Source: Lachnospiraceae bacterium AC2029
Lineage (GTDB): Bacteria > Bacillota > Clostridia > Lachnospirales > Lachnospiraceae
Assembly (NCBI GenBank): GCA_000703065.1
Contig: JNLK01000001.1
Coordinates: forward strand, 3,060,001-3,124,000
Direction: 5' to 3'
Length of the DNA stretch: 64,000 nucleotides
Shown here: positions 1 through 9,365 of the stretch, one piece after another
Position numbering within the stretch: the first letter of the stretch is position 1
Layout: every line of letters starts with the position of its first letter
Notes under the pieces: model-generated
The model's database searches: none
Seen by the model: the letters and a program-made list of their open reading frames with translations, nothing else
Told to the model about the DNA's origin: nothing
Made by a program: the position numbers and the translations under genes

Positions 1-1
1 C

Positions 2-1210
2 GTACGAAAGGCAGTAGAGAAGGGACAGATCGAAAGCGCTTATGCCATCGGTTACGGCGGTGTGATCGAAGCAGTCAGCAAAATGGCCTTCGGAAACAAG
101 CTGGGCGTGGCTCTGGACGAGAAGTGCATTTCCGCAAAGGAACTGGTGGAAAAGGCTTACGGTGCGATCCTCTTCGAGGTTCGTCCGGAGGTGCTTCCGG
201 AGCTGGAGCTTCCTGCAATGGTGATCGGTTCCGTGACGGAGGAGAAGACATTTACCTACGGAAAGACCACCGTACAGCTGGAGGATGCTCTCGCTGCATG
301 GAACGGAACCCTGAAGAAGGTATTCCCGGTTGCATCCGGCGTGGAGCAGAAGGAGATCAATACAGGACTTTACGAAGAGAAGAATATCTATATTTGCAAG
401 CATAAGGTGGCACGTCCGAGAGTCTTCATTCCGGCATTCCCGGGAACCAACTGCGAGGACGATACCGCAAGAGCCTTCCTTCGTGCGGGAGCGGATGTAC
501 ATACCGTTGTCCTGAACAACATGGATGCCGAGGGAATCCGGGCGTCCGTAGACGCATTTGCAAAAGAGATCAAAGAAGCACAGATCGTCATGATCCCCGG
601 CGGTTTCTCCGGCGGTGATGAGCCGGACGGTTCCGCAAAGTTTATCGCAACCACCTTCCGGAACGAGAAGATCAAGGAAGAACTGCAGAAGCTGCTCTAT
701 GAGAGAGACGGACTGGCACTTGGTATCTGCAACGGATTCCAGGCGCTGATCAAGCTGGGACTTCTTCCCTACGGAGAGATCCGTCCCCAGAGTGAGAATT
801 CACCGACCCTGGCACGGAACTCCATCGGACGTCATCAGTCCCGTATCGCATACACGAAGGTCGTTTCCAACAAGTCCCCGTGGCTGCAGAAGGCAACCCT
901 GGGCGGCGTATATGCGATCCCCATGTCACATGGTGAGGGCCGTTTCGTAGCCAACGACAAGTGGCTGGAGAAGCTCTTCGCAGAGGGACAGGTAGCAACA
1001 CAGTACGTGGATCTTGACGGCAATCCGACCATGGACGAAGACTACAACATCAACGGATCCTACATGGCCATCGAGGGTATCACCAGTCCGGACGGACGTG
1101 TCCTCGGAAAGATGGGTCACTCCGAGCGCCGCGCCGACGGAGACTACATCAACATCTACGGTGATAAGAACCAGCTGATCATGGAGTCCGGAGTGGAGTA
1201 CTTCCTGTAA
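2..1210 (+). CDS. purL: Phosphoribosylformylglycinamidine synthase PurL, C-terminal part (5' truncated by window edge)
   Basis: The reading frame is open from base 2, so the gene begins before the window. The product is the end of the large fused FGAM synthase, which converts FGAR, glutamine and ATP to FGAM in purine synthesis. The first ~135 residues are the end of the synthase part. A class I glutamine amidotransferase domain follows, starting at the PRVFIPAFPGTNCEDD segment (nt ~412). The nucleophile is the Cys of LGICNGFQ (nt 728-730), and the MSHGEGRF motif near nt 922-945 carries the His that partners it. This is the single-chain type of PurL (amidotransferase fused) known from Clostridia and proteobacteria, rather than the PurL/PurQ/PurS type. 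The stop is TAA at 1208-1210. Identification is secure; the full length cannot be seen. Confidence 0.95.
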   Translation, partial: VRKAVEKGQIESAYAIGYGGVIEAVSKMAFGNKLGVALDEKCISAKELVEKAYGAILFEVRPEVLPELELPAMVIGSVTEEKTFTYGKTTVQLEDALAAWNGTLKKVFPVASGVEQKEINTGLYEEKNIYICKHKVARPRVFIPAFPGTNCEDDTARAFLRAGADVHTVVLNNMDAEGIRASVDAFAKEIKEAQIVMIPGGFSGGDEPDGSAKFIATTFRNEKIKEELQKLLYERDGLALGICNGFQALIKLGLLPYGEIRPQSENSPTLARNSIGRHQSRIAYTKVVSNKSPWLQKATLGGVYAIPMSHGEGRFVANDKWLEKLFAEGQVATQYVDLDGNPTMDEDYNINGSYMAIEGITSPDGRVLGKMGHSERRADGDYINIYGDKNQLIMESGVEYFL

Positions 1211-1247
1211 ATGATTCGAGTGACGGATGGTAAGAATTGAGGTTTCC

Positions 1248-2189
1248 ATGCGATTAGACGAAGTTAGAAAGCTTTACACGAACGTCCTGGGCAATGTCCG
1301 GAAGGTGATCGTCGGTCAGGAGGAGGTGTTCACCCTTCTTTTTACGGCGGTCCTCTCCCGGGGGCATGTGCTTCTGGAGGACACTCCCGGAACCGGCAAG
1401 ACCTCCCTTGCGAAGGCTTTTGCCAGGAGTGTCAGCGGCAGCTTCCACCGGGTGCAGTTTACCCCGGACCTGCTTCCGCAGGACATCACGGGCCTGTCCG
1501 TCTACAACCAGAAGTCCCAGGAGTTCACTCTGATGCGGGGGCCGGTCTTTACGAATCTGCTTCTTGCGGATGAGATCAACCGCGCCACTCCGAGAACCCA
1601 GTCCGCACTTTTGGAGGCCATGGAGGAGCGGCATGTGACCATCGACGGAGAGACACTTCCGCTGGAGAAGCCGTTCCTGGTCATTGCAACCGAGAATCCG
1701 ATCGAGACCACGGGAACCTACCCGCTGCCGGAGGCGCAGCTGGACCGCTTCCTGATGAAACTTTCCATGAAGCCTCTTTCGAAGGAGCAGGAGGGAGATA
1801 TGCTGCAGCGCTTTATGCAGAGCAACCCCATGGAACAGTTGGCGGAGGTTGCAGCGGTGGAGATGCTGGAGGAGGCTGCGGATGCCATCACCGGTGTTAC
1901 CGTGAAGGAGGATGTGCGTGATTATATCCTGGCGATCGCGGACGCCACAAGGCATACAGGAAAGCTTCTTCTGGGTGTCAGCCCGAGAGCGAGTCTGGCA
2001 CTGCTGCGGGCAGCCATGAGCTTCGCTGCCATTTCCGGACGAAGCTATGTAACGCCGGATGATGTCCGGTATCTGGCTCCGTACGTCTTCGGTCATCGTG
2101 TGATGGCAGCGGCGGGAGTAGCGGATACGGCTCAGCTGATCCGGGATCTGGTCAGAGGGATACAGGTTCCGGTGGAGGACTGGAACTAG
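1248..2189 (+). CDS. MoxR-family AAA+ ATPase
   Basis: A 313-residue MoxR-type AAA+ ATPase. Walker A is TPGTGKTS at about residues 44-51 and Walker B is LLLADEINR near residue 104. A sensor region with ATENPIETTGTYPLPEAQLDRF follows, and the C-terminal lid domain is typical of the family. MoxR ATPases act as chaperones for assembling or activating metalloenzymes or surface complexes, and usually sit beside DUF58 proteins, as here. An in-frame ATG also exists at 1227, but the ATG at 1248 has TTGAGG about six bases upstream, so I prefer it. The gene forms a probable operon with the next two genes. The substrate of this particular ATPase is unknown. Confidence 0.9.
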   Translation: MRLDEVRKLYTNVLGNVRKVIVGQEEVFTLLFTAVLSRGHVLLEDTPGTGKTSLAKAFARSVSGSFHRVQFTPDLLPQDITGLSVYNQKSQEFTLMRGPVFTNLLLADEINRATPRTQSALLEAMEERHVTIDGETLPLEKPFLVIATENPIETTGTYPLPEAQLDRFLMKLSMKPLSKEQEGDMLQRFMQSNPMEQLAEVAAVEMLEEAADAITGVTVKEDVRDYILAIADATRHTGKLLLGVSPRASLALLRAAMSFAAISGRSYVTPDDVRYLAPYVFGHRVMAAAGVADTAQLIRDLVRGIQVPVEDWN

Positions 2190-2190
2190 A

Positions 2191-2213
2191 CCTCAGTTCG
2201 CTCAGAATGACAT
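2191..2213 (-). repeat. Dispersed TGTCATTCTGAG-type repeat fragment
   Basis: On the minus strand: ATGTCATTCTGAGCGAACTGAGG, a half copy of the dispersed family, in the MoxR/DUF58 spacer. Confidence 0.6.
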
Positions 2214-2226
2214 GGGGGTATGTACC

Positions 2227-3348
2227 ATGCATTTAGTGCTGATCGTAATGATCATAGGAATTATCTATTTTACACAGGAGCGCCTGTACCGGAAGCATTG
2301 GAAACGGGGGCTCCGTACTTCTCTTTGCTTTAACAGAGAGTATATGGAATGCGGGGAGGAGGCAGAACTTGTCGAAGAGATCGTCAACGACAAGTCTCTG
2401 CCCCTGCCCGTTTTTCATTTTAAGTTCGCCGTGGACCGGGCGCTTCAGTTTGAGGATATGGAGAACTCCGTGGTCACGGATTATTATCACAGAAATGACG
2501 TGTTCTCCGTGATGGGACATCAGCAGATCCGAAGGACCCTCAGTTTTCGCGGAGATGAACGGGGATATTTCCGTGTAGAGAGCATCAACGTGATGGTGCG
2601 GGATTTCTTCATGTCCCGGCTGTTTGCATTGTCGAAGAGAGAGGATGTCGGGATCTATGTCTTTCCGAAGAAACTGGATACCGGCCGGATCACCTCCCTG
2701 ACCCGGGGCAGAATCGGAGAGATCGCTGCAAACCGGAGTCTGGTGGAGGACCCTCTGTCCTTCCGTGGACTTCGGGATTATCAGAGCATGGATTCCTACA
2801 AGTCCATCAACTGGAAGCAGTCTGCGAGGACAGGGCAGTGGAAGGTGAATCTTTATGATGTGACCCAGGATGCGGAGGTACGGATCCTTCTGAATCTTGA
2901 TACGGATTCCATGATCCGGACGGATCAGCTGTTGGAGGAGTCCATTTCGCTGGCAAGTTCATTGGCGAGGGTCTACCTTGCGAAGAAGGAGAGGGTGCTT
3001 GTTTGGTCAAATGGGCTCACGGAGGACGGTAATCGTCTGCAGGAGCCGGGACTCGGCTCGGAGCTTTCCCATGGGATCACCATCGATAAGTATCTGACCG
3101 TTATCCGGAAGTCGGAGGGGAAGGACGTATTCCTGTCCCGGCTGGATTCGGAACTGACGTCCATGAACAGAAGCACCCTGTACCTGGTGATCTCCCCTTA
3201 CTACAAGGAGGATATGCTCCTGCGTCTGGACCGCCTTCGCTCGGAGGGGGCATCGGTGCTCTGCGTCGTACCATATTATTCGTCACTGGGCTTCGAGTCC
3301 CGAAGATCCTATCTGACAGGATGGGAGGTGGTTGACTTTGCAAAGTGA
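2227..3348 (+). CDS. DUF58 domain protein (MoxR partner)
   Basis: About 373 residues with one N-terminal hydrophobic segment (HLVLIVMIIGIIYFT) and a C-terminal DUF58 domain. The domain hallmark is the stretch around residues 177-200 with FRGLRDYQSMDSYKSINWKQSAR, which matches the family pattern Y..GD..R.I.W...AR. DUF58 proteins are von Willebrand A-like partners of MoxR ATPases; their exact role is mostly unknown. The gene lies directly downstream of the MoxR gene. ATG 2212 is an alternative start, but 2227 has a G-rich stretch at a better distance. The spacer before it contains a dispersed repeat fragment (2191-2213). Confidence 0.88.
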   Translation: MHLVLIVMIIGIIYFTQERLYRKHWKRGLRTSLCFNREYMECGEEAELVEEIVNDKSLPLPVFHFKFAVDRALQFEDMENSVVTDYYHRNDVFSVMGHQQIRRTLSFRGDERGYFRVESINVMVRDFFMSRLFALSKREDVGIYVFPKKLDTGRITSLTRGRIGEIAANRSLVEDPLSFRGLRDYQSMDSYKSINWKQSARTGQWKVNLYDVTQDAEVRILLNLDTDSMIRTDQLLEESISLASSLARVYLAKKERVLVWSNGLTEDGNRLQEPGLGSELSHGITIDKYLTVIRKSEGKDVFLSRLDSELTSMNRSTLYLVISPYYKEDMLLRLDRLRSEGASVLCVVPYYSSLGFESRRSYLTGWEVVDFAK

Positions 3349-4600
3349 TTTTGCAAGAAAGCTCTTTCGCCTCTGTTACGGGTACACCTTCTATCTGATC
3401 CTGATGGAACTGATGGTCCATACCATGGGAGATCAGGAGATCTCCTGGCTGGTACTGCTGACCATGCTTGGCATTTATGTAGGTAATTACGTGCTGAGAG
3501 GACTGATCCAGCATATCTGGCCGCTGATTGTATATACAGCTGCCGTGGATGCGGCAGTCTGGTTCCTGCTTCCTGCCGACAACCTGCAATGCACGCTGTT
3601 GATGGGACTTGCCACCGGCCTCATGTTCACCGGTTTCCACTATGTCCGCAGCGGCGGAATCCTTCCCGAACCCATGGACGTTCCATGGCCGATCTTCGTC
3701 ATGGGGCTTCTGGCAACCGTCTTCGGACTGATCTATGATAAACCGATGCTGGTGGTAAATGCGGCGGTGCTGACGGGGATCGCGCTTTGCTTCTTCCTGC
3801 TCATCCTGTATACCGACAGCCTCAGGAAATATGCGGATTCCACAAAGGACGTAAAGGGTATTCCCATCCGCCAGATCCTGAAGATCAATACATGGATCAT
3901 CGTGGTCATTTTCCTTTGCATGGTGGTTGCGATCGGGCTGGGAGAGGCGCTGCATCTGCCGGATGCTCTGGCACAGCTGGGATCCGCGTTCGTCAGCATA
4001 CTGAAGACGCTGTTCTTCGGCGTGGTTCTTGTGTTCCATTGGATGGGAGAACTGTTCAAGTTCTCAAGCCACCAGAGTGTGCAGGAGACCGCACAGAAAT
4101 TCACCAATGAGCTGAATCAGGGACATGCCTTTGCAAATGTGCTGGAGGTGGTCCTGAAGATCCTGCTTCTGGTGCTGGTGCTTTTCATCCTGATCAGGAT
4201 GCTGTCCCGCGTGATACGGAGCCTTTCCGCACGTTATCGGAAAGAGGGTACGGTACAGGTGGTTGAGACTAAGAGGACGGATCTCCGCACCAGGATCGAA
4301 AACCGCAGTCCGCTGGACCGGTTCAGGAAGTATATGTCCATGGAGGAGCGTGCGCGCCGCATTTACCGAAAGAAGATCCTGGAATGCAGGAAGGACGGTA
4401 TCCCTTCGGAAACGGAGACCACGGCAGATATCCTGGAGATACTCAGGACGGATGAAGGCCTGGAGCTTTCGGAACTGACGGAACTTTATGACCGTGTCCG
4501 TTACGGCGGAATCGTCCCGGACAGGGCATATCTTGCCCGGATGAAAAAGTCCGCCAACATGAAAAAACCGAAAGACAAAACAGAGGCAAATGCTTTATAA
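3338..4600 (+). CDS. Multi-pass membrane protein with DUF4129-like C-terminus
   Basis: About 420 residues. The N-terminal half has several hydrophobic helices (e.g. FYLILMELMVHTMG, WPIFVMGLLATVFGLIY, VLTGIALCFFLLIL, TWIIVVIFLCMVVAIGLG), and one more helix (VLKILLLVLVLFILIRML) lies near residue 275. The soluble C-terminal region, about residues 325-405, has RARRIYRKKI, TADILE and LYDRVRYGG, which resembles DUF4129, a domain common in MoxR-DUF58-transglutaminase clusters. There is no transglutaminase domain in this protein or next to it. It overlaps the DUF58 gene. The start is a TTG: GGAGGTG at 3324-3330 fits TTG 3338 (7-base spacing) better than TTG 3332. Function is not known; probably part of a membrane complex with the two genes before it. 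Confidence 0.75.
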   Translation: MQSDFARKLFRLCYGYTFYLILMELMVHTMGDQEISWLVLLTMLGIYVGNYVLRGLIQHIWPLIVYTAAVDAAVWFLLPADNLQCTLLMGLATGLMFTGFHYVRSGGILPEPMDVPWPIFVMGLLATVFGLIYDKPMLVVNAAVLTGIALCFFLLILYTDSLRKYADSTKDVKGIPIRQILKINTWIIVVIFLCMVVAIGLGEALHLPDALAQLGSAFVSILKTLFFGVVLVFHWMGELFKFSSHQSVQETAQKFTNELNQGHAFANVLEVVLKILLLVLVLFILIRMLSRVIRSLSARYRKEGTVQVVETKRTDLRTRIENRSPLDRFRKYMSMEERARRIYRKKILECRKDGIPSETETTADILEILRTDEGLELSELTELYDRVRYGGIVPDRAYLARMKKSANMKKPKDKTEANAL

Positions 4601-4688
4601 TGAACATATCAGGATCAGAAGATCCGGGTGACGTGTTTTATGTGCTGCGGATCATCAGATAGATAGTCTGGGAAAAAGGAGGATGCGT

Positions 4689-6656
4689 ATGAAACTGAAA
4701 AAAAGAATGGCATTTCTGCTTCTCTGCCTTTGCTTTATTGGTGCGCTGTTCTTTTCGGGAGAAGGACGCACTGCAGAAGCGGCCACGGGAACATGGAAGA
4801 AGGATTCCAAAGGCTATTGGTACAGTTATCCGAACGGCTCCTATGCAAAAAATGAATGGGTGAAGAGCGGAAAGGACTGGTACTATCTGAATGCAGTCGG
4901 CTATATGCAGACGGGCTGGAAGCAGATCGGCAAAAAGTGGTATTATTTTGCCGCGTCCGGAGCCATGCAGACAGGCTGGAAGAAGGTCGGTGCCAAATGG
5001 TATTATTTCCCGGGCGGAGCCATGCAGACCGGATGGAAGCTGATCAGTAAAAAATGGTATTATTTCGGCACGGACGGAGCCATGCGGACCGGTTGGCAGA
5101 CCATCGGCAAGTATAAGTATTATTTCTCAAAAGACGGAGATATGAAGACCGGCTGGCAGACAATCGGTAAGGATAAGTATTACTTCTCAAAGGATGGGGA
5201 TATGAAGACCGGCTGGCAGACTCTTAGCGGGAAGAAGTATTTCTTTGCCAAGACGGGATCGATGCTGACGGGCTGGGCTACCCTGGGCGGAAAGAGGTAT
5301 TTCTTTACCAAGACCGGACCGATGCTGACGGGCTGGGCTACCCTCGGCGGACTGAGATACTATTTCGGTACGGACGGGATCATGCGCACCGGTATAGCTA
5401 CCATAGACGGAAAGCTGTACGGCTTTGATGCTAAGGGCGTTCGCCTTCTTGGGATCCGGAAGATCGATGGGAAGGTCTATGATCTTCAGGAGGACGGTTC
5501 CATCGTGAACGGATGGAAGGAAGACGGCAGTAAGAAGTATTATTTCGGCAGCGACGGCATTGCATACACCGGGATTCAGACCATTGCCAGGAAGATCTAT
5601 TATTTCGACACTGACGGGATCATGTGTACAGGCTGGCAGACGGTTTCCGGAGATGAGTATTATTTTACGGCAGACGGCCCGGCGCTGATCGATGTTCAGA
5701 CGGTGGGAGATGATATCTACTACTTCGACAAAGAGGGTGTCAAGAAAGGCGTCAAAGAATCTGTCTGGATGTGGATCAAAACGGGAAAGTACATGTACTT
5801 TGAACGGGAGAATAACGGAAAGGCAGCGAAGGGATTTACGAAGCACGACGACAAGATGTATTACTTCGATAATGACGGTGTTACGCTGACCGGCTGGCAG
5901 AATATCGGAGATTACACCTACTATTTTGATGAATACGCAGTCATGAAGGTCGGCTGGTTTAACGACGGCACTGACAGGCGGTACTATTTCGATGATACAG
6001 GCGCTCAGCAGCTGGGTATCACCGAGATCGACGGAAAGATCTACGATCTTAAGGAGGACGGCTCCACGCCCACCGGATGGACGGAAGAAGGCGATAAGAT
6101 CTACTACTTCGATGATGATGGTTCTGCGTATACCGGAGTGCAGATCATCGATGATAAGACGTACTATTTCGATGATGAAGGAGCCAGGGGCACGGGCTGG
6201 AAGACCTATGCCGATCACAAATACTATTTCGGAGATGACGGTGCGGCTCTGACAGGAATAACGACGATCGAAACAGGAGGCAATGCAGGAATCTACTGCT
6301 TTGATGATTCGGGTATCCAGCAGACCGGGTGGCAGACCACCGATGAAGGCGATTTCATGCTCTTCGATTCAAACCAGAACGGAAAAGCAGTGACCGAGAA
6401 AATGGTTTCGAGAGGAGATCAAAGTTATTCGTATCTGGATGAAAACGGCAAGGCAGTAAAGGGGATGATGGACTACAGAGGTAATACCTATTACTTTAAC
6501 AATCAGGGAGTCTCCGTCAGAGGATGGTTGTCCCTCGATGGAAATACCTATTACTTCGATCCTGCTGACTGCACTATGGTGAAGGGTAAGGGAATGATCA
6601 TCGATGGTGAACTCTATTGGTTTGATGATCAGGGTAGACTGATCCCTTCTGAATGA
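4689..6656 (+). CDS. Secreted protein made of choline/glucan-binding-type wall repeats
   Basis: About 655 residues. An N-terminal signal peptide (KLKKRMAFLLLCLCFIGALFF, probable cleavage after AEA near residue 34) is followed almost entirely by ~20-residue repeats of the type GW..I..K.YYF...G.M.TG, i.e. cell wall binding repeats of the choline-binding / glucan-binding superfamily. I count roughly 27 repeats. The aromatic positions and the GW pair are kept in the first half; repeats in the second half are more acidic (YYFDDDG, YYFDDEG). No catalytic domain is visible, so it is probably a surface-attached structural or adhesion protein. AAAGGAGG ends at base 4682, so the first ATG (4683) is too close and ATG 4689 is the likely start. 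It ends in a strong terminator at 6727-6760. Confidence 0.85.
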   Translation: MKLKKRMAFLLLCLCFIGALFFSGEGRTAEAATGTWKKDSKGYWYSYPNGSYAKNEWVKSGKDWYYLNAVGYMQTGWKQIGKKWYYFAASGAMQTGWKKVGAKWYYFPGGAMQTGWKLISKKWYYFGTDGAMRTGWQTIGKYKYYFSKDGDMKTGWQTIGKDKYYFSKDGDMKTGWQTLSGKKYFFAKTGSMLTGWATLGGKRYFFTKTGPMLTGWATLGGLRYYFGTDGIMRTGIATIDGKLYGFDAKGVRLLGIRKIDGKVYDLQEDGSIVNGWKEDGSKKYYFGSDGIAYTGIQTIARKIYYFDTDGIMCTGWQTVSGDEYYFTADGPALIDVQTVGDDIYYFDKEGVKKGVKESVWMWIKTGKYMYFERENNGKAAKGFTKHDDKMYYFDNDGVTLTGWQNIGDYTYYFDEYAVMKVGWFNDGTDRRYYFDDTGAQQLGITEIDGKIYDLKEDGSTPTGWTEEGDKIYYFDDDGSAYTGVQIIDDKTYYFDDEGARGTGWKTYADHKYYFGDDGAALTGITTIETGGNAGIYCFDDSGIQQTGWQTTDEGDFMLFDSNQNGKAVTEKMVSRGDQSYSYLDENGKAVKGMMDYRGNTYYFNNQGVSVRGWLSLDGNTYYFDPADCTMVKGKGMIIDGELYWFDDQGRLIPSE

Positions 6657-6726
6657 CATGAGAATAAAGCAATCATCAGATGGGCAAAAAATCTTTTGTC
6701 CCTGATATCATCATAACTTAAATTGA

Positions 6727-6760
6727 AACAGGGTCCGGTTTCCCGGGCCCTGTTATTTTT
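6727..6760 (+). terminator. Rho-independent terminator after the wall-repeat gene
   Basis: A 12-bp stem (6727-6738 with 6743-6754, one G-U pair) has a TTTC loop and is followed by ATTTTT. It lies between the convergent wall-repeat gene and the LysR gene, so it may stop transcription mainly from the left. Confidence 0.85.
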
Positions 6761-6772
6761 GATGGGAATTAT

Positions 6773-7792
6773 TCAGACCAATGCCAGAAACTTCTGCAGT
6801 GAGGAGCTTGGCCGTCGCTGCTGATTGACCAGGAAGCCGACAGTCCGGGGAGCCACCGGCACCTCCAGGGGAAGCTCGATCAGAGAGCCGTCCGTCAGGG
6901 CATCTCCGGCAAATTCCTTTACGATGGAGGATACGCCCATTCCGATCTTGGCAAAATCGATCAGAAGATCCATGTTATTCACATCCAGCACCTGTCCGGG
7001 CTGGATGTTCTGCTGAAAGAAATAATGATCCAGATGATTCCGTGTGACATTTCCCTGCTCCAGAAGGAAGAGATTACATTTTTCAAGGATCTCGGAGGTG
7101 CGCATGGAAGCGGTCTGTGCTTTCACATTCGTCGGAGCTTCCGTGCCGGAATCTATAGACGAATCCTTTTTTGCGGCAGAAGAAAGCAGGCTTGTTACAT
7201 TTCCGGCGAACAGCCATGGGTTATCGACGGTTTCTACGGCCTGTTCACGCACATAGAGGTGTTCCAGGTAAGTGGGATTGACCACAAAGATATCGTGTAT
7301 CTCCTGCAGAGGCTCATAGCTGAGACGGGCGGGGAGCACGGTCTCGCAGATCAGTCCCAGATCGATCCGGCCCTCCTCCAGCTGCCGAACCGTGGTGAGG
7401 GTGGAGTGGCAGGTGATGGATACTTTGATATGCGGATATTTTCGGATATATTCCGAGAGATATCCAAGCAGGATGTTCCTGCAGAGGGAGGTGGAAGCAC
7501 CGATCCGAAGCTCACCGATGCCCAGCTCGCTGGAATGCTTCAGATCTTCCTCTGCGGCGTGGATGCTGTCAAAGGCAGACTGCAGATGCTCATACAGAAG
7601 CTTTCCCTGTTCCGTGAGCCGGATGCCTCTGGTGGAACGTTCGATGAGCCGGACGGAGAGTGATTCCTCCAGATTGCGTATGGATTTGCTGACCGCCGGC
7701 TGGGAGATGAAGAGATGCTCTGCGGCGCGGCTGATACTTCCGGTCTCCGCAACGGAGAGAAAGATACGATAGTGATTCAGATTCTGGATCAT
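6773..7792 (-). CDS. LysR-family transcriptional regulator divergent from leuC
   Basis: About 339 residues. The N-terminal winged helix-turn-helix is clear: LNHYRIFLSVAETGSISRAA, FISQPAVSKSIRNLEE and LFERS-like LIERSTRG, all within the first 65 residues. The rest is a LysR substrate-binding domain. A polar, low-complexity insert with AAKKDSSIDSGTEAPTN lies around residues 205-230, which is unusual. The gene is transcribed away from leuC across a 158-bp region that contains a perfect dyad, the arrangement typical of a LysR protein that controls the divergent operon. The effector is unknown; a branched-chain precursor would be a guess. ATG 7807 is possible, but GAAAGGAAA ahead of ATG 7792 favours the shorter form. 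Confidence 0.88.
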   Translation of the reverse strand: MIQNLNHYRIFLSVAETGSISRAAEHLFISQPAVSKSIRNLEESLSVRLIERSTRGIRLTEQGKLLYEHLQSAFDSIHAAEEDLKHSSELGIGELRIGASTSLCRNILLGYLSEYIRKYPHIKVSITCHSTLTTVRQLEEGRIDLGLICETVLPARLSYEPLQEIHDIFVVNPTYLEHLYVREQAVETVDNPWLFAGNVTSLLSSAAKKDSSIDSGTEAPTNVKAQTASMRTSEILEKCNLFLLEQGNVTRNHLDHYFFQQNIQPGQVLDVNNMDLLIDFAKIGMGVSSIVKEFAGDALTDGSLIELPLEVPVAPRTVGFLVNQQRRPSSSLQKFLALV

Positions 7793-7816
7793 GAGGTTTC
7801 CTTTCATATAATGATA

Positions 7817-7835
7817 ATATAACTATAAGTTATAT
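7817..7835. promoter_or_regulatory. Candidate LysR operator between lysR and leuC
   Basis: A perfect inverted repeat with arms ATATAACT and AGTTATAT and a 3-base centre. The core ATAAC...GTTAT has the T-N11-A form of LysR boxes. It lies 25 bases from the regulator start and about 44 bases upstream of the leuC -10 candidate TAGAAT (7879-7884), whose -35 region is weak. This suits an activator-dependent promoter. Binding by the adjacent regulator is inferred. Confidence 0.6.
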
Positions 7836-7950
7836 AAAATATTACATTTATATATTTTTATTATATAACATTGTATGGTAGAATCAAGGATATTCTGGGC
7901 AGAGAGGATACTTTTTCGGCTCCGTCCGTTGTAAAGAAGGGAGAATAATC

Positions 7951-9222
7951 ATGGGAATGACGATGACACAGAAGATCCTCGCGGCACACGCCGGTCTTCC
8001 GGAGGTTCATGCCGGAGATCTTATCGAAGCTGCATTGGATCTGGTTCTTGGAAATGATGTCACAACTCCGGTGGCGATCAATGAGCTTTCCAAGTTTAAG
8101 AAGAAGACGGTCTTTGACAATACGAAGATCGCGCTGGTCATGGACCATTTTACACCGAACAAGGATATCAAGAGTGCCGAGCATGTGAAGCAGGTACGTG
8201 ATTTCTCCAGAGAGAATAATATCGTAAATTATTTTGACGTGGGACAGATGGGCATCGAGCATGCACTGCTTCCCGAGAAAGGTCTGATCGTTGCGGGGAA
8301 TACCTGCATTGGTGCGGACTCCCATACCTGTACCTACGGGGCACTGGGTGCTTTCTCTACAGGCGTCGGAAGTACGGATATGGCAGCCGGCATGGTGACC
8401 GGTAAGGCATGGTTCAAGGTTCCCTCCGCCATCAAATTCGTGATCACCGGCAAGAAGCCGGAATGGATCAGCGGTAAGGATCTGATCCTTCATATCATCG
8501 GCAGGATCGGTGTGGACGGTGCACGTTACAAGTCCATGGAGTTCGTGGGCGAGGGTATCGCAGAGCTTTCCATGGATGACCGTTTCACCATTGCAAATAT
8601 GGCCATCGAGGCAGGTGCAAAGAACGGTATCTTCCCGGTGGATGAAAAGACCGTGGAATACATGAAGGAGCATGCTTCGAATAAGGAGTACGCCGTTTAC
8701 GAGGCGGATGAGGATGCAGAGTATGATGAAGTGATCGAGATCGATCTTGGAACGCTTCGCCCGACAGTTTCCTTCCCGCATCTTCCGGAGAATACTAAGA
8801 CCATTGATGAGATCCATGCCGAGGGCGATATCGAGATCGATCAGGTAGTGATCGGTTCCTGTACAAACGGACGTATCGAGGATATGCGGATCGCAGCGGA
8901 CATCATGAACGGACGGAAATGTGCCGACGGTCTTCGTGTGATCATCATCCCGGGAACCCAGGCAATCTATCTGCAGATGCTCCGTGAAGGACTGGCGGAG
9001 ATCTTCGTGGAGGCCGGTGCCATCGTATCGACTCCCACCTGCGGACCGTGTCTCGGCGGACATATGGGAATTCTTGCCCATGGCGAGCGTGCGGTATCCA
9101 CCACAAACCGGAACTTTGTCGGACGTATGGGTGCCATCGATTCAGAGATCTATCTTGCCAGCCCGGCGGTGGCTGCGGCATCGGCGATCCTGGGTAAGAT
9201 CGCATCTCCGGAGGAGCTGTAA
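7951..9222 (+). CDS. leuC: 3-isopropylmalate dehydratase large subunit
   Basis: 423 residues, normal for the clostridial/archaeal LeuC class. It isomerises 2-isopropylmalate to 3-isopropylmalate together with LeuD in leucine synthesis. The three cysteines that bind the [4Fe-4S] cluster are visible: Cys304 in IGSCTNGR, and Cys364 and Cys367 in PTCGPCLGG. The start is ATG 7951 preceded by AGAAGGGAG. The small subunit LeuD follows 143 bases later. Expression is probably controlled by the divergent LysR regulator. Confidence 0.96.
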   Translation: MGMTMTQKILAAHAGLPEVHAGDLIEAALDLVLGNDVTTPVAINELSKFKKKTVFDNTKIALVMDHFTPNKDIKSAEHVKQVRDFSRENNIVNYFDVGQMGIEHALLPEKGLIVAGNTCIGADSHTCTYGALGAFSTGVGSTDMAAGMVTGKAWFKVPSAIKFVITGKKPEWISGKDLILHIIGRIGVDGARYKSMEFVGEGIAELSMDDRFTIANMAIEAGAKNGIFPVDEKTVEYMKEHASNKEYAVYEADEDAEYDEVIEIDLGTLRPTVSFPHLPENTKTIDEIHAEGDIEIDQVVIGSCTNGRIEDMRIAADIMNGRKCADGLRVIIIPGTQAIYLQMLREGLAEIFVEAGAIVSTPTCGPCLGGHMGILAHGERAVSTTNRNFVGRMGAIDSEIYLASPAVAAASAILGKIASPEEL

Positions 9223-9365
9223 GGAATCAGGGAAGGGAAGCCGGAGAGTTCTTCGGCGGCATCGAAACAGGAGACGAGGTTTCCTGATCCCGGGGACATG
9301 GTGATCAGAGTACGGGCTGACAAACGGAATAGATATAAGGAATAGATATAAATAAGGAGGTGCAC

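Noticed and set aside
7861-9081. A 406-codon minus-strand frame opposite leuC
   Set aside because: Antisense to leuC with its three cluster cysteines intact on the + strand; no family resemblance.
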